From contig NZ_JACOAF010000041.1 in NCBI RefSeq assembly GCF_014269285.1, positions 333,086 through 397,085 of the forward strand: 64,000 bases of DNA, in the 5' to 3' direction. The translations under genes were made by a program, and so were the position numbers. The stretch's first letter is position 1; every line of letters starts with the position of its first letter. The notes beneath the pieces were generated by a model that had not been told where the DNA came from, searched no databases, and worked only from the letters and a program-made list of their open reading frames with translations. The stretch is from Rufibacter sediminis (lineage in GTDB: Bacteria; Bacteroidota; Bacteroidia; Cytophagales; Hymenobacteraceae). Of the stretch, positions 25,528 through 35,448 are shown piece by piece.

Positions 25528-28500
25528 ATGCAAGAAACAATTAAATACTGGAGAGGGGTAGAGGAGTTAAACAATACTCCGGAATTCCAGAAGAATGCTC
25601 ATAACGAGTTTCCTGAGTTCCTGCCAGTAAGTGAAGCTAATGGCGGAGAGGCTTCCTCCCAAGTGGCTCCCAGACGTGATTTCTTAAAGTTATTAGGCTT
25701 TGGGGTGGCCGCTGCCACACTAGCCTCCTGCGAGACCCCGGTACGGAAAGCCATTCCTTACCTGAACAAGCCGGAAGAAGTAGAGCCTGGTGTGCCTAAC
25801 TGGTATGCTTCTACTTACTTCATGGGGGATATCTACAACCCGGTGTTGGTGAAAACCCGTGAAGGTCGTCCTATCAAGATAGAGGGCAACGCGCTTTCTC
25901 CTGTCACCTTGGGCGGAACGCACGCGCGGGCGCAGGCCTCTTTGTTGAGCCTGTATGATAACAACCGCTTAAAAGGACCGGTTGCCAAAGGGAAAGAAAC
26001 TTCCTGGCAAACCATTGACCAGGAAATCCGGACCCGGCTGACAGGCGTGCAGGGAAGAGTGGTGTTAGTGTCTAACACCATCATTAGCCCAAGCACGAAA
26101 TCAGTTATCCGTGATTTCGGTGCCCAGTTCCCTGCGTTTGAGCACGTAACGTATGATGCAAAATCTGCTTCTGCGTTGCTGAGAGCAAATGGCGGTCTGG
26201 TACCTGGTTATGATTTCAGCAAAGCCCGAGTGATTGTCTCTATCGGGGCAGATTTCCTGGGAACCTGGATTTCGCCAGTAGAGTACTCTAAACAATACAT
26301 CACCAACCGGAAAGTAACGGCTGATAAGCCTACCATGTCTCGTCACTACCAGTTTGAGACATTTATGTCCATGACAGGTGCTAACGCAGACGTACGTGTT
26401 CCGGTGAAACCATCTGAGTATGGTGCCGTAGTTGCGGCCTTATATAATAGAGTTGCTGGTGGTACTGGCGGAGCCGCTATTCAAGCGCCTTCTTCCAGAG
26501 TAGCCAAGCAAATTGATGCTGCCGCTAAAGAGTTATTAGCGAACAGAGGCGGTGCCTTAGTCGTTTCTGACTCCAATGATCCGGCTGTACAAACGTTGGT
26601 GACCGCCATTAACGGTGCCTTAGGTGCTAACGGAACTACCATCAATACCGCTGCTCCTTCTTACGTACGTCAGGGAGATGACGCCCGCATGCTGCGCCTC
26701 ATCAATGACATGAACAACGGTGCGGTTGGAGCGGTAATTTTCTACGGAGCTAACCCAGCCTACGATCACCCACTTAGCCAGCAGGTTGTGAGTGGTCTGA
26801 AGAAAGTTGGCGTTAAGATCTCGTTTGCAGACAGAATAGATGAAACGGCTGCGCTGGTAGACTACGTTTGCCCAGACAACCACTTCCTAGAGTCCTGGAA
26901 CGATTATGAGCCGAAGAGAGGCTTCCTTAGCTTGGCTCAGCCAACCATCACTACTATCTACAATACAAGACAGGCCCAGGAATCACTGCTGAAATGGACT
27001 GGTTCTACTTCTGATTTCTATACCGTAATCCAGCGTACCTGGTCAGGTATAGTAGGAGGCGGTGCCGGTTGGGATAAAGCAGCGCACGATGGTGTTGCCA
27101 CTGGATCTACTGGTGCCAACGAGCCTACTGCCCCTGCTGCCCCAATGACCTTGGCTGCGGCTGCGGTAAGCATCAATAAAGCCGGTCGTGCCGCTGCAGG
27201 AAACAACCTGGAGCTGGAGATCTATGAGAAAGTAGCCATTGGTGCCGGACAACATTCCAACAACCCATGGTTGCAGGAAATGTCTGACCCAACCACCAAA
27301 GCTACCTGGGATAACTATGTGGCCATCTCTACTACTACTGCCAAACGCTTAGAGCTTGAGCAGAATGATGTAGTACGCGTTGCCGCTAAAGGAAAATCCA
27401 TTGAGCTTCCGGTTCTTATCCAACCAGGTCAGGCTGCTGATACCATTGCTATCGCGATTGGTTACGGCCGCACCCACGCTGGTCAGGCTGCCAACAATGT
27501 AGGAGCAAATGTGTATCCTCTGGTATCGGTTGCCGGTGATGGTTTACAGTTCGTAAACACCGTAACCCTTGAAAAAGTAGGAGCCGATAAGCCAATTGCC
27601 CAAACCCAGACACACCATACCGTAATGGGACGTATCGTGGTGCAGGAGAACACGCTGGCCAACTACCAGAAAGATCCTAAGAGCGTTACTGAGTACGTGC
27701 GTATTGCTACGCCAGACGGACCGCAGAAACCACAGAAAGTATCTTTGTGGCAGGATTATGAGTACAAGAACCACCACTGGGGTATGGTCATTGACCTGAA
27801 CTCTTGTATTGGTTGCGGATCTTGTACCATCAGCTGCCAGGTAGAGAACAACGTACCGGTAGTAGGGAAGCAAGAGGTGTTGAACCGTCGTGAAATGCAC
27901 TGGTTGCGGATTGACCGCTACTATAGCAGCGATGCCACCCGTGAAGACGGTGGATTTGAGAAGATGGAGAATCCGTCTGAGAATCCTTCGGTGATCTTCC
28001 AGCCAATGCTTTGCCAGCACTGTAACCACGCTCCATGTGAAACAGTATGCCCAGTAGCCGCTACCATGCACAGCACCGAAGGTTTGAACCAGATGGTGTA
28101 CAACCGTTGCGTAGGTACCCGCTATTGCGCCAACAACTGTCCGTACAAAGTGCGTCGTTTCAACTGGTTCAACTATGCCAACAACGAGAAGTTCGACTAC
28201 CAAATGAACAACGACCTCGGCAAGATGGTGTTGAACCCAGATGTTACCGTTCGTTCACGTGGGGTAATGGAGAAATGCTCTTTCTGCGTACAGCGTATCC
28301 AATATGGTAAACTGGAAGCGAAGAAAGACGGCCGCCGTCCGGTAGATGGAGAGATTGTCACTGCGTGTGCCCAGGCTTGCCCTACTAACGCGATCATTTT
28401 CGGGGATATGCTGGACCAAAACAGCCAGATTTCACAAATCCTGAAGAGAGAGCAAGGAGAGCGTGCTTTCCACGTACTGGAAGAGTTAAACACTCAGCCA

Positions 28501-28539
28501 AACGTGACTTACTTAACCAAAATCAGAAACCAAGCTTAA
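25528..28539 (+). CDS. actB: Alternative complex III subunit ActB (molybdopterin-like plus Fe-S)
   Basis: A 1003-residue ACIII iron-sulfur subunit. The ATG at 25528 (MQETIKYWRGVEEL) is preferred to an in-frame TTG three codons earlier. Residues 49-68 (RRDFLKLLGFGVAAATLASC) combine a Tat-like twin arginine with a lipobox, so it is probably a Tat-exported lipoprotein. The large N-terminal region resembles molybdopterin oxidoreductases but, as known for ActB, is not expected to bind Mo. The C-terminal quarter carries four cysteine clusters (CIGCGSCTISC, CQHCNHAPCETVC, CVGTRYCANNC, CSFCVQRI plus CAQACP). It transfers electrons from the quinol-oxidising subunits to the hemes. Confidence 0.96.
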   Translation: MQETIKYWRGVEELNNTPEFQKNAHNEFPEFLPVSEANGGEASSQVAPRRDFLKLLGFGVAAATLASCETPVRKAIPYLNKPEEVEPGVPNWYASTYFMGDIYNPVLVKTREGRPIKIEGNALSPVTLGGTHARAQASLLSLYDNNRLKGPVAKGKETSWQTIDQEIRTRLTGVQGRVVLVSNTIISPSTKSVIRDFGAQFPAFEHVTYDAKSASALLRANGGLVPGYDFSKARVIVSIGADFLGTWISPVEYSKQYITNRKVTADKPTMSRHYQFETFMSMTGANADVRVPVKPSEYGAVVAALYNRVAGGTGGAAIQAPSSRVAKQIDAAAKELLANRGGALVVSDSNDPAVQTLVTAINGALGANGTTINTAAPSYVRQGDDARMLRLINDMNNGAVGAVIFYGANPAYDHPLSQQVVSGLKKVGVKISFADRIDETAALVDYVCPDNHFLESWNDYEPKRGFLSLAQPTITTIYNTRQAQESLLKWTGSTSDFYTVIQRTWSGIVGGGAGWDKAAHDGVATGSTGANEPTAPAAPMTLAAAAVSINKAGRAAAGNNLELEIYEKVAIGAGQHSNNPWLQEMSDPTTKATWDNYVAISTTTAKRLELEQNDVVRVAAKGKSIELPVLIQPGQAADTIAIAIGYGRTHAGQAANNVGANVYPLVSVAGDGLQFVNTVTLEKVGADKPIAQTQTHHTVMGRIVVQENTLANYQKDPKSVTEYVRIATPDGPQKPQKVSLWQDYEYKNHHWGMVIDLNSCIGCGSCTISCQVENNVPVVGKQEVLNRREMHWLRIDRYYSSDATREDGGFEKMENPSENPSVIFQPMLCQHCNHAPCETVCPVAATMHSTEGLNQMVYNRCVGTRYCANNCPYKVRRFNWFNYANNEKFDYQMNNDLGKMVLNPDVTVRSRGVMEKCSFCVQRIQYGKLEAKKDGRRPVDGEIVTACAQACPTNAIIFGDMLDQNSQISQILKREQGERAFHVLEELNTQPNVTYLTKIRNQA

Positions 28540-28556
28540 TTTAACACGAAAGATAT

Positions 28557-29978
28557 ATGCAGCACGTATCTCCGATAAGAGAGCCCTTAGTAACTGGGGG
28601 TAAAACTTATGCAGACATCACGGAAGACGTATGTCGGCAGGTGGAAGCCAAGCCGAATGTCCGTTGGATGATGGGCCTGGGAGTTTCTCTGGTTCTTCTA
28701 GGCGTCTTTATTTACTCGGTGTACCGTACCTTATGGTTTGGTATTGGAGAGTGGGGACTAAATAAAACAGTAGGTTGGGCATGGGATATCACCAACTTCG
28801 TATGGTGGGTAGGTATTGGCCACGCCGGTACGCTTATCTCCGCGATCTTGTTGTTGTTCCGCCAGAAATGGAGAACCTCCATCAACCGTGCCGCCGAGGC
28901 GATGACCATTTTCGCGGTAATCTGTGCGGCCATGTTCCCGGTTCTTCACATGGGCCGTCCTTGGTTAGCCTACTGGGTACTTCCCCTGCCTAACACGTTC
29001 GGTTCTCTTTGGGTGAACTTTAACTCCCCACTTCTTTGGGACGTGTTCGCGATCAGTACTTATTTCTCCGTGTCACTGGTTTTCTGGTACATCGGTCTGA
29101 TTCCTGACTTTGCCACTATCCGAGACAGAGCTACCGGACCAATTGCTCGCAGAGCTTACGCCATTCTGAGTATGAACTGGACTGGTTCTGCCAAACACTG
29201 GTCACGTTATGAGACCGTTTCCCTGATCTTGGCCGGTTTGGCAACGCCGCTGGTACTTTCGGTACACACCATTGTATCCATGGACTTTGCAACTTCCGTG
29301 ATCCCAGGATGGCACACCACCATCTTCCCTCCTTATTTCGTGGCAGGTGCGATCTTCTCTGGTTTCGCGATGGTATTGACTTTGATGATCATCACCCGCA
29401 AGACCTTCAAACTGGAAGATTACATCACGCTTGAGCACGTAGAATCCATGAACAAAGTAATCACTTTGACAGGTTCTATTGTAGGGGTGGCGTATATCAC
29501 TGAGTTCTTCATCGCCTGGTATTCAGGAGTAGAGTATGAGCAGTATGCCTTCATCAACCGGGCAACTGGTCCTTACTGGTGGGCTTACTGGTCTATGATG
29601 ACCTGTAACGTAATCACGCCGCAGCTTTTCTGGTTCCGTTCAATCCGCCGGAGCTTAACGGCTACGTTCATCATCTCCATCTTCGTGAACATTGGTATGT
29701 GGTTCGAGCGATTCGTGATCATCGTGACGTCTCTGCACCGTGACTTCTTACCATCTAGCTGGGTAATGTTCTCACCAACCAGCATTGATGTTGGGATCTA
29801 TGTTGGAACCATCGGTTTGTTCTTCACCTTGTTCCTGCTTTTCGCCAAGTTTTTCCCAGTGGTAAACATGGCCGAAGTAAAATCAATTTTGAAATCGTCT
29901 TCTGGGGTAAGCCATACCCTCAACCCAGGCGCATCTTTGCATGGCACAGCACCTAACAACTCTCACAAACATGACTAG
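28557..29978 (+). CDS. actC: Alternative complex III subunit ActC (NrfD-like)
   Basis: A 473-residue polytopic membrane protein of the NrfD/PsrC family with about ten transmembrane segments (first about 45-65, [19 protein letters not shown]). Typical family stretches include [18 protein letters not shown] and [16 protein letters not shown]. ActC binds menaquinol and contributes to the proposed proton path with ActF. It starts 17 bp after actB, and its stop overlaps the actD start by 8 bp. Confidence 0.96.
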   Translation: MQHVSPIREPLVTGGKTYADITEDVCRQVEAKPNVRWMMGLGVSLVLLGVFIYSVYRTLWFGIGEWGLNKTVGWAWDITNFVWWVGIGHAGTLISAILLLFRQKWRTSINRAAEAMTIFAVICAAMFPVLHMGRPWLAYWVLPLPNTFGSLWVNFNSPLLWDVFAISTYFSVSLVFWYIGLIPDFATIRDRATGPIARRAYAILSMNWTGSAKHWSRYETVSLILAGLATPLVLSVHTIVSMDFATSVIPGWHTTIFPPYFVAGAIFSGFAMVLTLMIITRKTFKLEDYITLEHVESMNKVITLTGSIVGVAYITEFFIAWYSGVEYEQYAFINRATGPYWWAYWSMMTCNVITPQLFWFRSIRRSLTATFIISIFVNIGMWFERFVIIVTSLHRDFLPSSWVMFSPTSIDVGIYVGTIGLFFTLFLLFAKFFPVVNMAEVKSILKSSSGVSHTLNPGASLHGTAPNNSHKHD

Positions 29979-30495
29979 TAAGAAATATATACTCGGGGTC
30001 TTCAACGACGAGGATGTGCTGCTGAACGCCATTGAAAAGACAAGAGCGGCAGGCACTAAGATCTACGATGTGTTCTCTCCTTATCCAATCCACGGGATTG
30101 ATGATGTGCTGGGAATCCAACGTTCCAGATTGCCTATCGTGGCTTTCTTCTGCGGTCTTTGCGGTACTTCATTCGCGCTCTGGATGCAGATTTACATGTT
30201 AGGATTTGACTGGCCAATGATCATTGGTGGTAAACCGCACATCGCACTGCCCAGCTTTATTCCGGTAACGTTTGAGTTAACCGTATTATTTGCGGCCTTC
30301 GGGATGGTGATTACGTTCTTTATCATCAGTGGCCTGCGTCCAACCCTGAAAGTTCCGGTGATGGATGTTCGCTCCACAGACGATAAATATGTAATGGCCA
30401 TCGAATTGAAAGAGGGCACTGATATTTCAAAGTTGAATGATCTTCTCCGTTCAAACGGGGCTATTGAAGTTAACGAGAAGGAGGTAGTTAAATAA
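29971..30495 (+). CDS. actD: Alternative complex III subunit ActD (DUF3341)
   Basis: A 174-residue protein starting [20 protein letters not shown]. The internal ATG at 29971 was chosen because it begins the conserved domain. A soluble N-terminal part containing [12 protein letters not shown] is followed by two transmembrane helices ([19 protein letters not shown] and [17 protein letters not shown]). It is a structural ACIII subunit tying the complex to the membrane. Its TAA overlaps the actE ATG by one base, so translation is coupled through actC-actD-actE. Confidence 0.94.
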   Translation: MTSKKYILGVFNDEDVLLNAIEKTRAAGTKIYDVFSPYPIHGIDDVLGIQRSRLPIVAFFCGLCGTSFALWMQIYMLGFDWPMIIGGKPHIALPSFIPVTFELTVLFAAFGMVITFFIISGLRPTLKVPVMDVRSTDDKYVMAIELKEGTDISKLNDLLRSNGAIEVNEKEVVK

Positions 30496-31205
30496 TGAAC
30501 AATTTCTTTAGAACAGGGGCAAAGGCCTCCTTGATTCTTTTCTCTTCTGCTCTCCTTGCTTCTTGTGGTAGAAGTGATCAGGAACAAGCACTGGAATATG
30601 CACCAGATATGTATTATCCGGTTGCTTATGAGCCATTGAAGCAGTTAGCGGACAATAAGAACGCCATTAACCCCGGCGGACTGAACATGCGGGTTCCTGC
30701 TTCGCACACCATTGCCAGAGGTAAACTTGGGTTTTATACCCATATTTCCAAAGACAGTGCTGAAGTAGCGGGTCGTGAATTAGTGAATCCACTTACCAGA
30801 AGTACTGTTAATCTGGAAGAAGGCAAAGTTCTGTACCTGCGTTTCTGCTCTCCTTGCCACGGCGAGACAGGACAGGGAGATGGTCTGGTGGGAGCGAAAT
30901 TCAAAGGGGTTCCTAACTACACCCAAGGGCGTTATGCTACCTTGCCGGTAGGCCACATCTATCACGTGATTGTCAACGGCCGCGGCCGTATGATGCCCCA
31001 CGGTACACAGGTGAACCCTCAGGAGCGCTGGAAAATTGCCATGTATGTGCAGCAACTGCAGAAAGGCATCACCGATGCCACCGGTGCTGACGCAGCTGAC
31101 ACCGGCTCTCAATCTACTGATGCCCCAGCAGGCGCAAGTGAAGACCAGAATACAAACCCAGTAACAGGTACTAGTGCAGATCCCACCAAGGTCACGCAGA
31201 ACTAA
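30495..31205 (+). CDS. actE: Alternative complex III subunit ActE (monoheme cytochrome c lipoprotein)
   Basis: A 236-residue lipoprotein (LLASC, Cys 24) with one class I cytochrome c domain (C118-SPC-H122; axial Met in GRGRMMPHG). The segment VNLEEGKVLYLRF precedes the heme. The C-terminal about 45 residues are Ala/Thr/Asp-rich and probably a flexible tail. ActE is an electron exit point of ACIII towards the oxidase. Its ATG overlaps the actD stop codon. Confidence 0.95.
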   Translation: MNNFFRTGAKASLILFSSALLASCGRSDQEQALEYAPDMYYPVAYEPLKQLADNKNAINPGGLNMRVPASHTIARGKLGFYTHISKDSAEVAGRELVNPLTRSTVNLEEGKVLYLRFCSPCHGETGQGDGLVGAKFKGVPNYTQGRYATLPVGHIYHVIVNGRGRMMPHGTQVNPQERWKIAMYVQQLQKGITDATGADAADTGSQSTDAPAGASEDQNTNPVTGTSADPTKVTQN

Positions 31206-31226
31206 CCTATAAAAGGTATTTTAGAA

Positions 31227-32504
31227 ATGATAACGGAAGAAAGACTAACTATCCCTGCAAGCGCCACCAAACGGTTCTTCTACATGATAGCTATTGGCCT
31301 GGTGCTTTTAGTAGCAGGCCTGATCATCGCTGCCAATTTCAGCGGTGGGCATGGAGAAGCACATGGGGCAGAAGCAGGGCATCATGCAGCTGGCTGGGGA
31401 CAGCGTTTACTTGCTAACCTCTGGATGAACAATGTGTACTTCAGCGGTATTGCCGTGGTAGGTATCTTGTTTGTCGCTATTCAATATGTAGCGTATGCCG
31501 GCTGGTCAGTACTCATCAAGCGTGTGCCTGAAGCTTTGGGAAGCTACTTATTAGTGGGTGGTGTGATCATGTTACTGGTGTTTTTAGTGCCAATTATCTT
31601 CACTGGCCACAATACGCTGCTGCACTGGACAGATCATTCCCTACATGAAGTAGGAAGCCCTAACTATGACCCCATCATCGCTGGTAAAAGCGGTTACCTG
31701 AACATCACCTTCTACACCATTAGAATGGTGGCTTATTTCACCCTTTGGTTCCTTTTCTTCAAATGGTTGAGAAGAGAGTCATTGGCAGAAGATCTTAACG
31801 GAGGTTTGGATCATTATAACAAGAGCATCCGGTTAGGGGCTACTTTCCTGGTGGTATTTGGAGTTACTTCCTCTATGTCTGCTTGGGATTGGGTACTTTC
31901 CATTGACACGCACTGGTTCAGTACCATGTTTGGATGGTATGTATTTGCCAGCTGGTGGGTATCTGGGCTTGCTGCCACTACCTTAACCATCATCATCCTG
32001 AAGCAAATGGGCTACATGAAGATGGTTACTTCCAACCACTTGCATGATCTTGGCAAGTTCCTGTTCGGATTCAGCATTTTCTGGACCTATATCTGGTTCT
32101 CTCAATTCATGCTGTACTGGTATGCCAACATCCCGGAAGAGGTGATCTATTTCCAGGAGCGTTTAGGAGGAAACAACAATCATTACACTTGGATCTTCTT
32201 CTTTAACCTTTTCATAAACTTTGCTTTCCCTTTCCTTGTTCTCATGACAAGAGATGCGAAACGTCAAATGATCATGTTGAAGATTGTATGTATTGCAATT
32301 CTGATTGGTCACTGGTTTGACTTCTACATGATGATTATGCCGGGTACAATGGGAGGCGAGAGTGGATTTGGACTGATTGAAATTGGTACCGCATTAACTT
32401 TCTTGGGAATCTTCCTGCTTAGATTCACGAAAGAATTGAGCAAGGCTTCTTTGGTTCCGGTGAACCATCCGTTCTTGGAAGAAAGTATCCACCACCACGT
32501 TTAA
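31227..32504 (+). CDS. actF: Alternative complex III subunit ActF (NrfD-like)
   Basis: A 425-residue membrane protein with about ten helices, paralogous to ActC but shorter. The N-terminal helix (MIAIGLVLLVAGLIIAANFS) is followed by a His-rich loop GGHGEAHGAEAGHHAAG. Family-like stretches include SMSAWDWVLSIDTHWFSTMF and SMFGWYVFASWW-type helices. It completes the ActC-ActF membrane core. The C-terminus ends SIHHHV. It sits 22 bp after actE and 25 bp before coxB. Confidence 0.94.
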   Translation: MITEERLTIPASATKRFFYMIAIGLVLLVAGLIIAANFSGGHGEAHGAEAGHHAAGWGQRLLANLWMNNVYFSGIAVVGILFVAIQYVAYAGWSVLIKRVPEALGSYLLVGGVIMLLVFLVPIIFTGHNTLLHWTDHSLHEVGSPNYDPIIAGKSGYLNITFYTIRMVAYFTLWFLFFKWLRRESLAEDLNGGLDHYNKSIRLGATFLVVFGVTSSMSAWDWVLSIDTHWFSTMFGWYVFASWWVSGLAATTLTIIILKQMGYMKMVTSNHLHDLGKFLFGFSIFWTYIWFSQFMLYWYANIPEEVIYFQERLGGNNNHYTWIFFFNLFINFAFPFLVLMTRDAKRQMIMLKIVCIAILIGHWFDFYMMIMPGTMGGESGFGLIEIGTALTFLGIFLLRFTKELSKASLVPVNHPFLEESIHHHV

Positions 32505-32528
32505 GCATAAAATTTAAAGAAACGGATA

Positions 32529-33590
32529 ATGATTACACTTGCAGTAGCACTATCAATCCTCCTCTTACTGGTCGTTCTTTACCTTTTGTTTAGAATCCAG
32601 GTACTGGCTTCTATTTTCAAGGGGAGTTACAGACGTGACATTGGAACGAGCAATAAAGTAAACGCCGCTCTGTTGATTGCTTTCTTCTTTGTAATGGGAG
32701 CCCTGTTTATCTGGTCTTTCATGGATTCGAAAGAAGAAATGACGCTTCCACTTGCCTCTGAGCACGGCATCGCCATTGACAGCATGTTCTGGCTCACCAT
32801 GGCGGTAATCGGGTTTGTATTTGTATTGACGCACATCCTGTTGTTCTTCTACTCTTACAAGTACCAGCACCAAGAAGGCAAGCGCGCTTACTACTACCCG
32901 CACAACAACAAAATCGAGATTATCTGGACGGTGATTCCGGCTGTGGTAATGGCTTTGTTGGTATTCTCAGGTTGGAAAACCTGGGCAAAGATCACCAGCC
33001 CTGCTCCAGACAACGCTGTTGTGGTAGAGGTAATGGGGAAACAGTTTAACTGGCTGATCCGCTACCCTGGCGCTGACAATAAATTAGGCCACGTGAAGCA
33101 CACCCTGATTGATGCGACTAATGAGTTCGGTATCGATCTGAATGATAAGAACGCTCAGGATGATTTCCCTGGCGAGACAAGCTCTTTTCACGTACCTAAA
33201 GGAGTTCCGGTTCTGTTGAAAATCAGATCCAGAGATGTCATCCACAGCGTGTTCCTGCCTCACTTCCGGGTGAAGATGGATGCGGTACCAGGTATGCCTA
33301 CTTCGTTTTGGTTCATTCCTACCAAAACCACCTCAGAAATGCAAACCGAGACAGGTAACCCAGAATTCCAGTATGAGTTAGCTTGTACGGAAGTGTGTGG
33401 CCGTGGTCACTTTGCAATGAAGATGACCATGGTGGTAGATGAACCAGAAGAATACCAGAAATGGTTGGCTACCCAGCAGACAAAAACCTTCGTTACTCAG
33501 CTACAAGCTGCTCCGGCAGATAGTGCTGCCGCAGTTGCGGTGAATTCTACGTCAGTTGCTGCAGGTGCTGTTGCTGCTGCCTCTAACTAA
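32529..33590 (+). CDS. coxB: Cytochrome c oxidase subunit II with extra N-terminal helices
   Basis: A 353-residue subunit II. The cupredoxin domain carries the binuclear CuA ligands in ACTEVCGRGHFAMKM (Cys, Cys, His, Met), with an upstream His in RDVIHSVFLPHFR. Instead of the usual two helices I see four hydrophobic segments (about 2-22, 44-66, 86-108, 128-150); the last two form the standard hairpin. The extra pair may contact ACIII; that is inference. The C-terminus is Ala/Val-rich. There is no C-terminal cytochrome c domain, so electrons must come from ActA/ActE or a soluble carrier. Confidence 0.95.
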   Translation: MITLAVALSILLLLVVLYLLFRIQVLASIFKGSYRRDIGTSNKVNAALLIAFFFVMGALFIWSFMDSKEEMTLPLASEHGIAIDSMFWLTMAVIGFVFVLTHILLFFYSYKYQHQEGKRAYYYPHNNKIEIIWTVIPAVVMALLVFSGWKTWAKITSPAPDNAVVVEVMGKQFNWLIRYPGADNKLGHVKHTLIDATNEFGIDLNDKNAQDDFPGETSSFHVPKGVPVLLKIRSRDVIHSVFLPHFRVKMDAVPGMPTSFWFIPTKTTSEMQTETGNPEFQYELACTEVCGRGHFAMKMTMVVDEPEEYQKWLATQQTKTFVTQLQAAPADSAAAVAVNSTSVAAGAVAAASN

Positions 33591-33615
33591 TAGTTAACTC
33601 TTTTAATAGTATTGT

Positions 33616-35445
33616 ATGTCTAGTACGGATATTTCATTACATAAAGATGTGCACCTAGAGCACGATGATCATCATGATGACCATCATGATCAAAGCTTCA
33701 TTGAGAAGTACATCTTTAGTCAGGACCATAAGACTATTGCGAAGCAGTTCTTGTTCGCTGGTATTTTCTGGGCCATCATAGGAGGTACCCTCTCCAGTTT
33801 GTTCCGCTTGCAGTTAGGTTTTCCAGAGGCTACTTTCACTTTCCTGGAGCCTTTGCTCGGGAAATGGGTAGACGGCGGTAAACTTAACCCGGAGTTCTAT
33901 CTGGCGTTGGTGACCATGCACGGGACCATCATGGTGTTCTTCGTGTTAACGGCCGGTTTGAGTGGTACCTTCAGTAACTTCCTGATTCCGCTTCAGATCG
34001 GTGCCCGTGATATGGCATCCGGTTTCATGAATATGCTGTCGTTCTGGTTCTTCTTCCTGGCCAGCGTAATCATGTTCTACTCTATCTTCTTGGAGACAGG
34101 TCCTGCTGCCGGTGGTTGGACGGTATATCCTCCACTGAGTGCCTTGCCACAAGCTATTTCTGGTTCTGGTGCAGGTATGACCATGTGGTTGGTGAGTATG
34201 GCCTTCTTCATTGTATCTCAGTTATTGGGTGGGGTGAACTACATCACTACCGTAATCAACATGCGGACGCGTGGTCTTTCCATGACGAAGCTTCCTTTGA
34301 CTATCTGGGCATTCTTCCTGACGGCGGTGTTAGGTCTTTTGGCCTTCCCGGTTCTGTTCTCAGCTGCCTTGTTATTGATCTTTGACCGCTCATTTGGTAC
34401 CAGCTTCTTCTTGTCTGATATCTACGTAGCTGGTGAGGCGTTAACGCACACTGGCGGTAGCCCGGTATTGTTCCAGCACTTGTTCTGGTTCCTGGGTCAC
34501 CCTGAGGTATACATCGTGATCTTGCCTACTTTTGGTATTGTTTCTGAAATTATTGCTACAAACTCCCGTAAGCCAATCTTCGGATATCGTGCCATGATTG
34601 GTTCTATGTTGGGGATCTCTCTGTTATCCTTCATCGTTTGGGCTCACCACATGTTCGTGTCCGGTATGAACCCTTTCTTAGGATCTGTGTTCATGTTCCT
34701 GACTCTGATTATTGCGGTACCTTCTGCGGTGAAAGTGTTTAATTGGATTGCCACTCTGTGGAGAGGTAACATCAATTTCACACCGGCCATGTTATTCTCG
34801 GTTGCCTTCGTTTCTCTCTTCATCTCTGGAGGGGTAACGGGTATCATCCTGGGTAACTCGGCATTGGACATTCAATTGCACGACACGTACTTTGTGGTTG
34901 CTCACTTCCACTTAGTAATGGGTAGCGCCGCTTTCTTTGGTCTGTTTGCCGGGGTATACCACTGGTTCCCTAAGTTCTTCGGCCGCATGATTGATGAGAA
35001 ATTAGGATATGTCCATTTCTGGATCACTTTCGCTGGGGTGTACCTGATCTTCATGCCGATGCACTACATTGGTATCGCTGGTTTCCCAAGAAGATATTAT
35101 ACCTGGACTGGTTTTGATACTTTCAACAAGTTCATGGACATGAACACGTTCATCACTGTTGCCGCGATCGTTGCCTTTGCAGCTCAGTTCATCTTCTTGT
35201 TCAACTTTTTCTACAGCATTTTCAGAGGAAGAAGAGCCACTGAGAACCCTTGGAAATCTACTACACTTGAGTGGACAACGCCTGTTAACCCAGGTCACGG
35301 CAACTGGCCAGGCCCGCTTCCAGTGGTTTACAGATGGCCTTACGACTATAGCAAGCCGGGTGCTCCGCAGGATTTCATCCCGCAGAACGTACCTTACTCT
35401 CAGACGCAGTCTTCTAACCTGCCTCACGAGAGAGATACTGAGTAA
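33616..35445 (+). CDS. coxA: Cytochrome c oxidase subunit I
   Basis: A 609-residue heme-copper oxidase subunit I with about 12 helices. Ligands are visible: the heme a His in LVTMHGTIMVFF, the CuB His and cross-linked Tyr in LGHPEVYIVILPTFG, the His pair in WAHHMFVSG and both heme His in DTYFVVAHFHLVMG. The Tyr in HPEVY and the absence of a subunit III fusion fit the A-type family. The N-terminus has an unusual His/Asp run (EHDDHHDDHHD) of unknown role, perhaps metal-binding. It starts 25 bp after coxB. Confidence 0.97.
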   Translation: MSSTDISLHKDVHLEHDDHHDDHHDQSFIEKYIFSQDHKTIAKQFLFAGIFWAIIGGTLSSLFRLQLGFPEATFTFLEPLLGKWVDGGKLNPEFYLALVTMHGTIMVFFVLTAGLSGTFSNFLIPLQIGARDMASGFMNMLSFWFFFLASVIMFYSIFLETGPAAGGWTVYPPLSALPQAISGSGAGMTMWLVSMAFFIVSQLLGGVNYITTVINMRTRGLSMTKLPLTIWAFFLTAVLGLLAFPVLFSAALLLIFDRSFGTSFFLSDIYVAGEALTHTGGSPVLFQHLFWFLGHPEVYIVILPTFGIVSEIIATNSRKPIFGYRAMIGSMLGISLLSFIVWAHHMFVSGMNPFLGSVFMFLTLIIAVPSAVKVFNWIATLWRGNINFTPAMLFSVAFVSLFISGGVTGIILGNSALDIQLHDTYFVVAHFHLVMGSAAFFGLFAGVYHWFPKFFGRMIDEKLGYVHFWITFAGVYLIFMPMHYIGIAGFPRRYYTWTGFDTFNKFMDMNTFITVAAIVAFAAQFIFLFNFFYSIFRGRRATENPWKSTTLEWTTPVNPGHGNWPGPLPVVYRWPYDYSKPGAPQDFIPQNVPYSQTQSSNLPHERDTE

Positions 35446-35448
35446 CGA

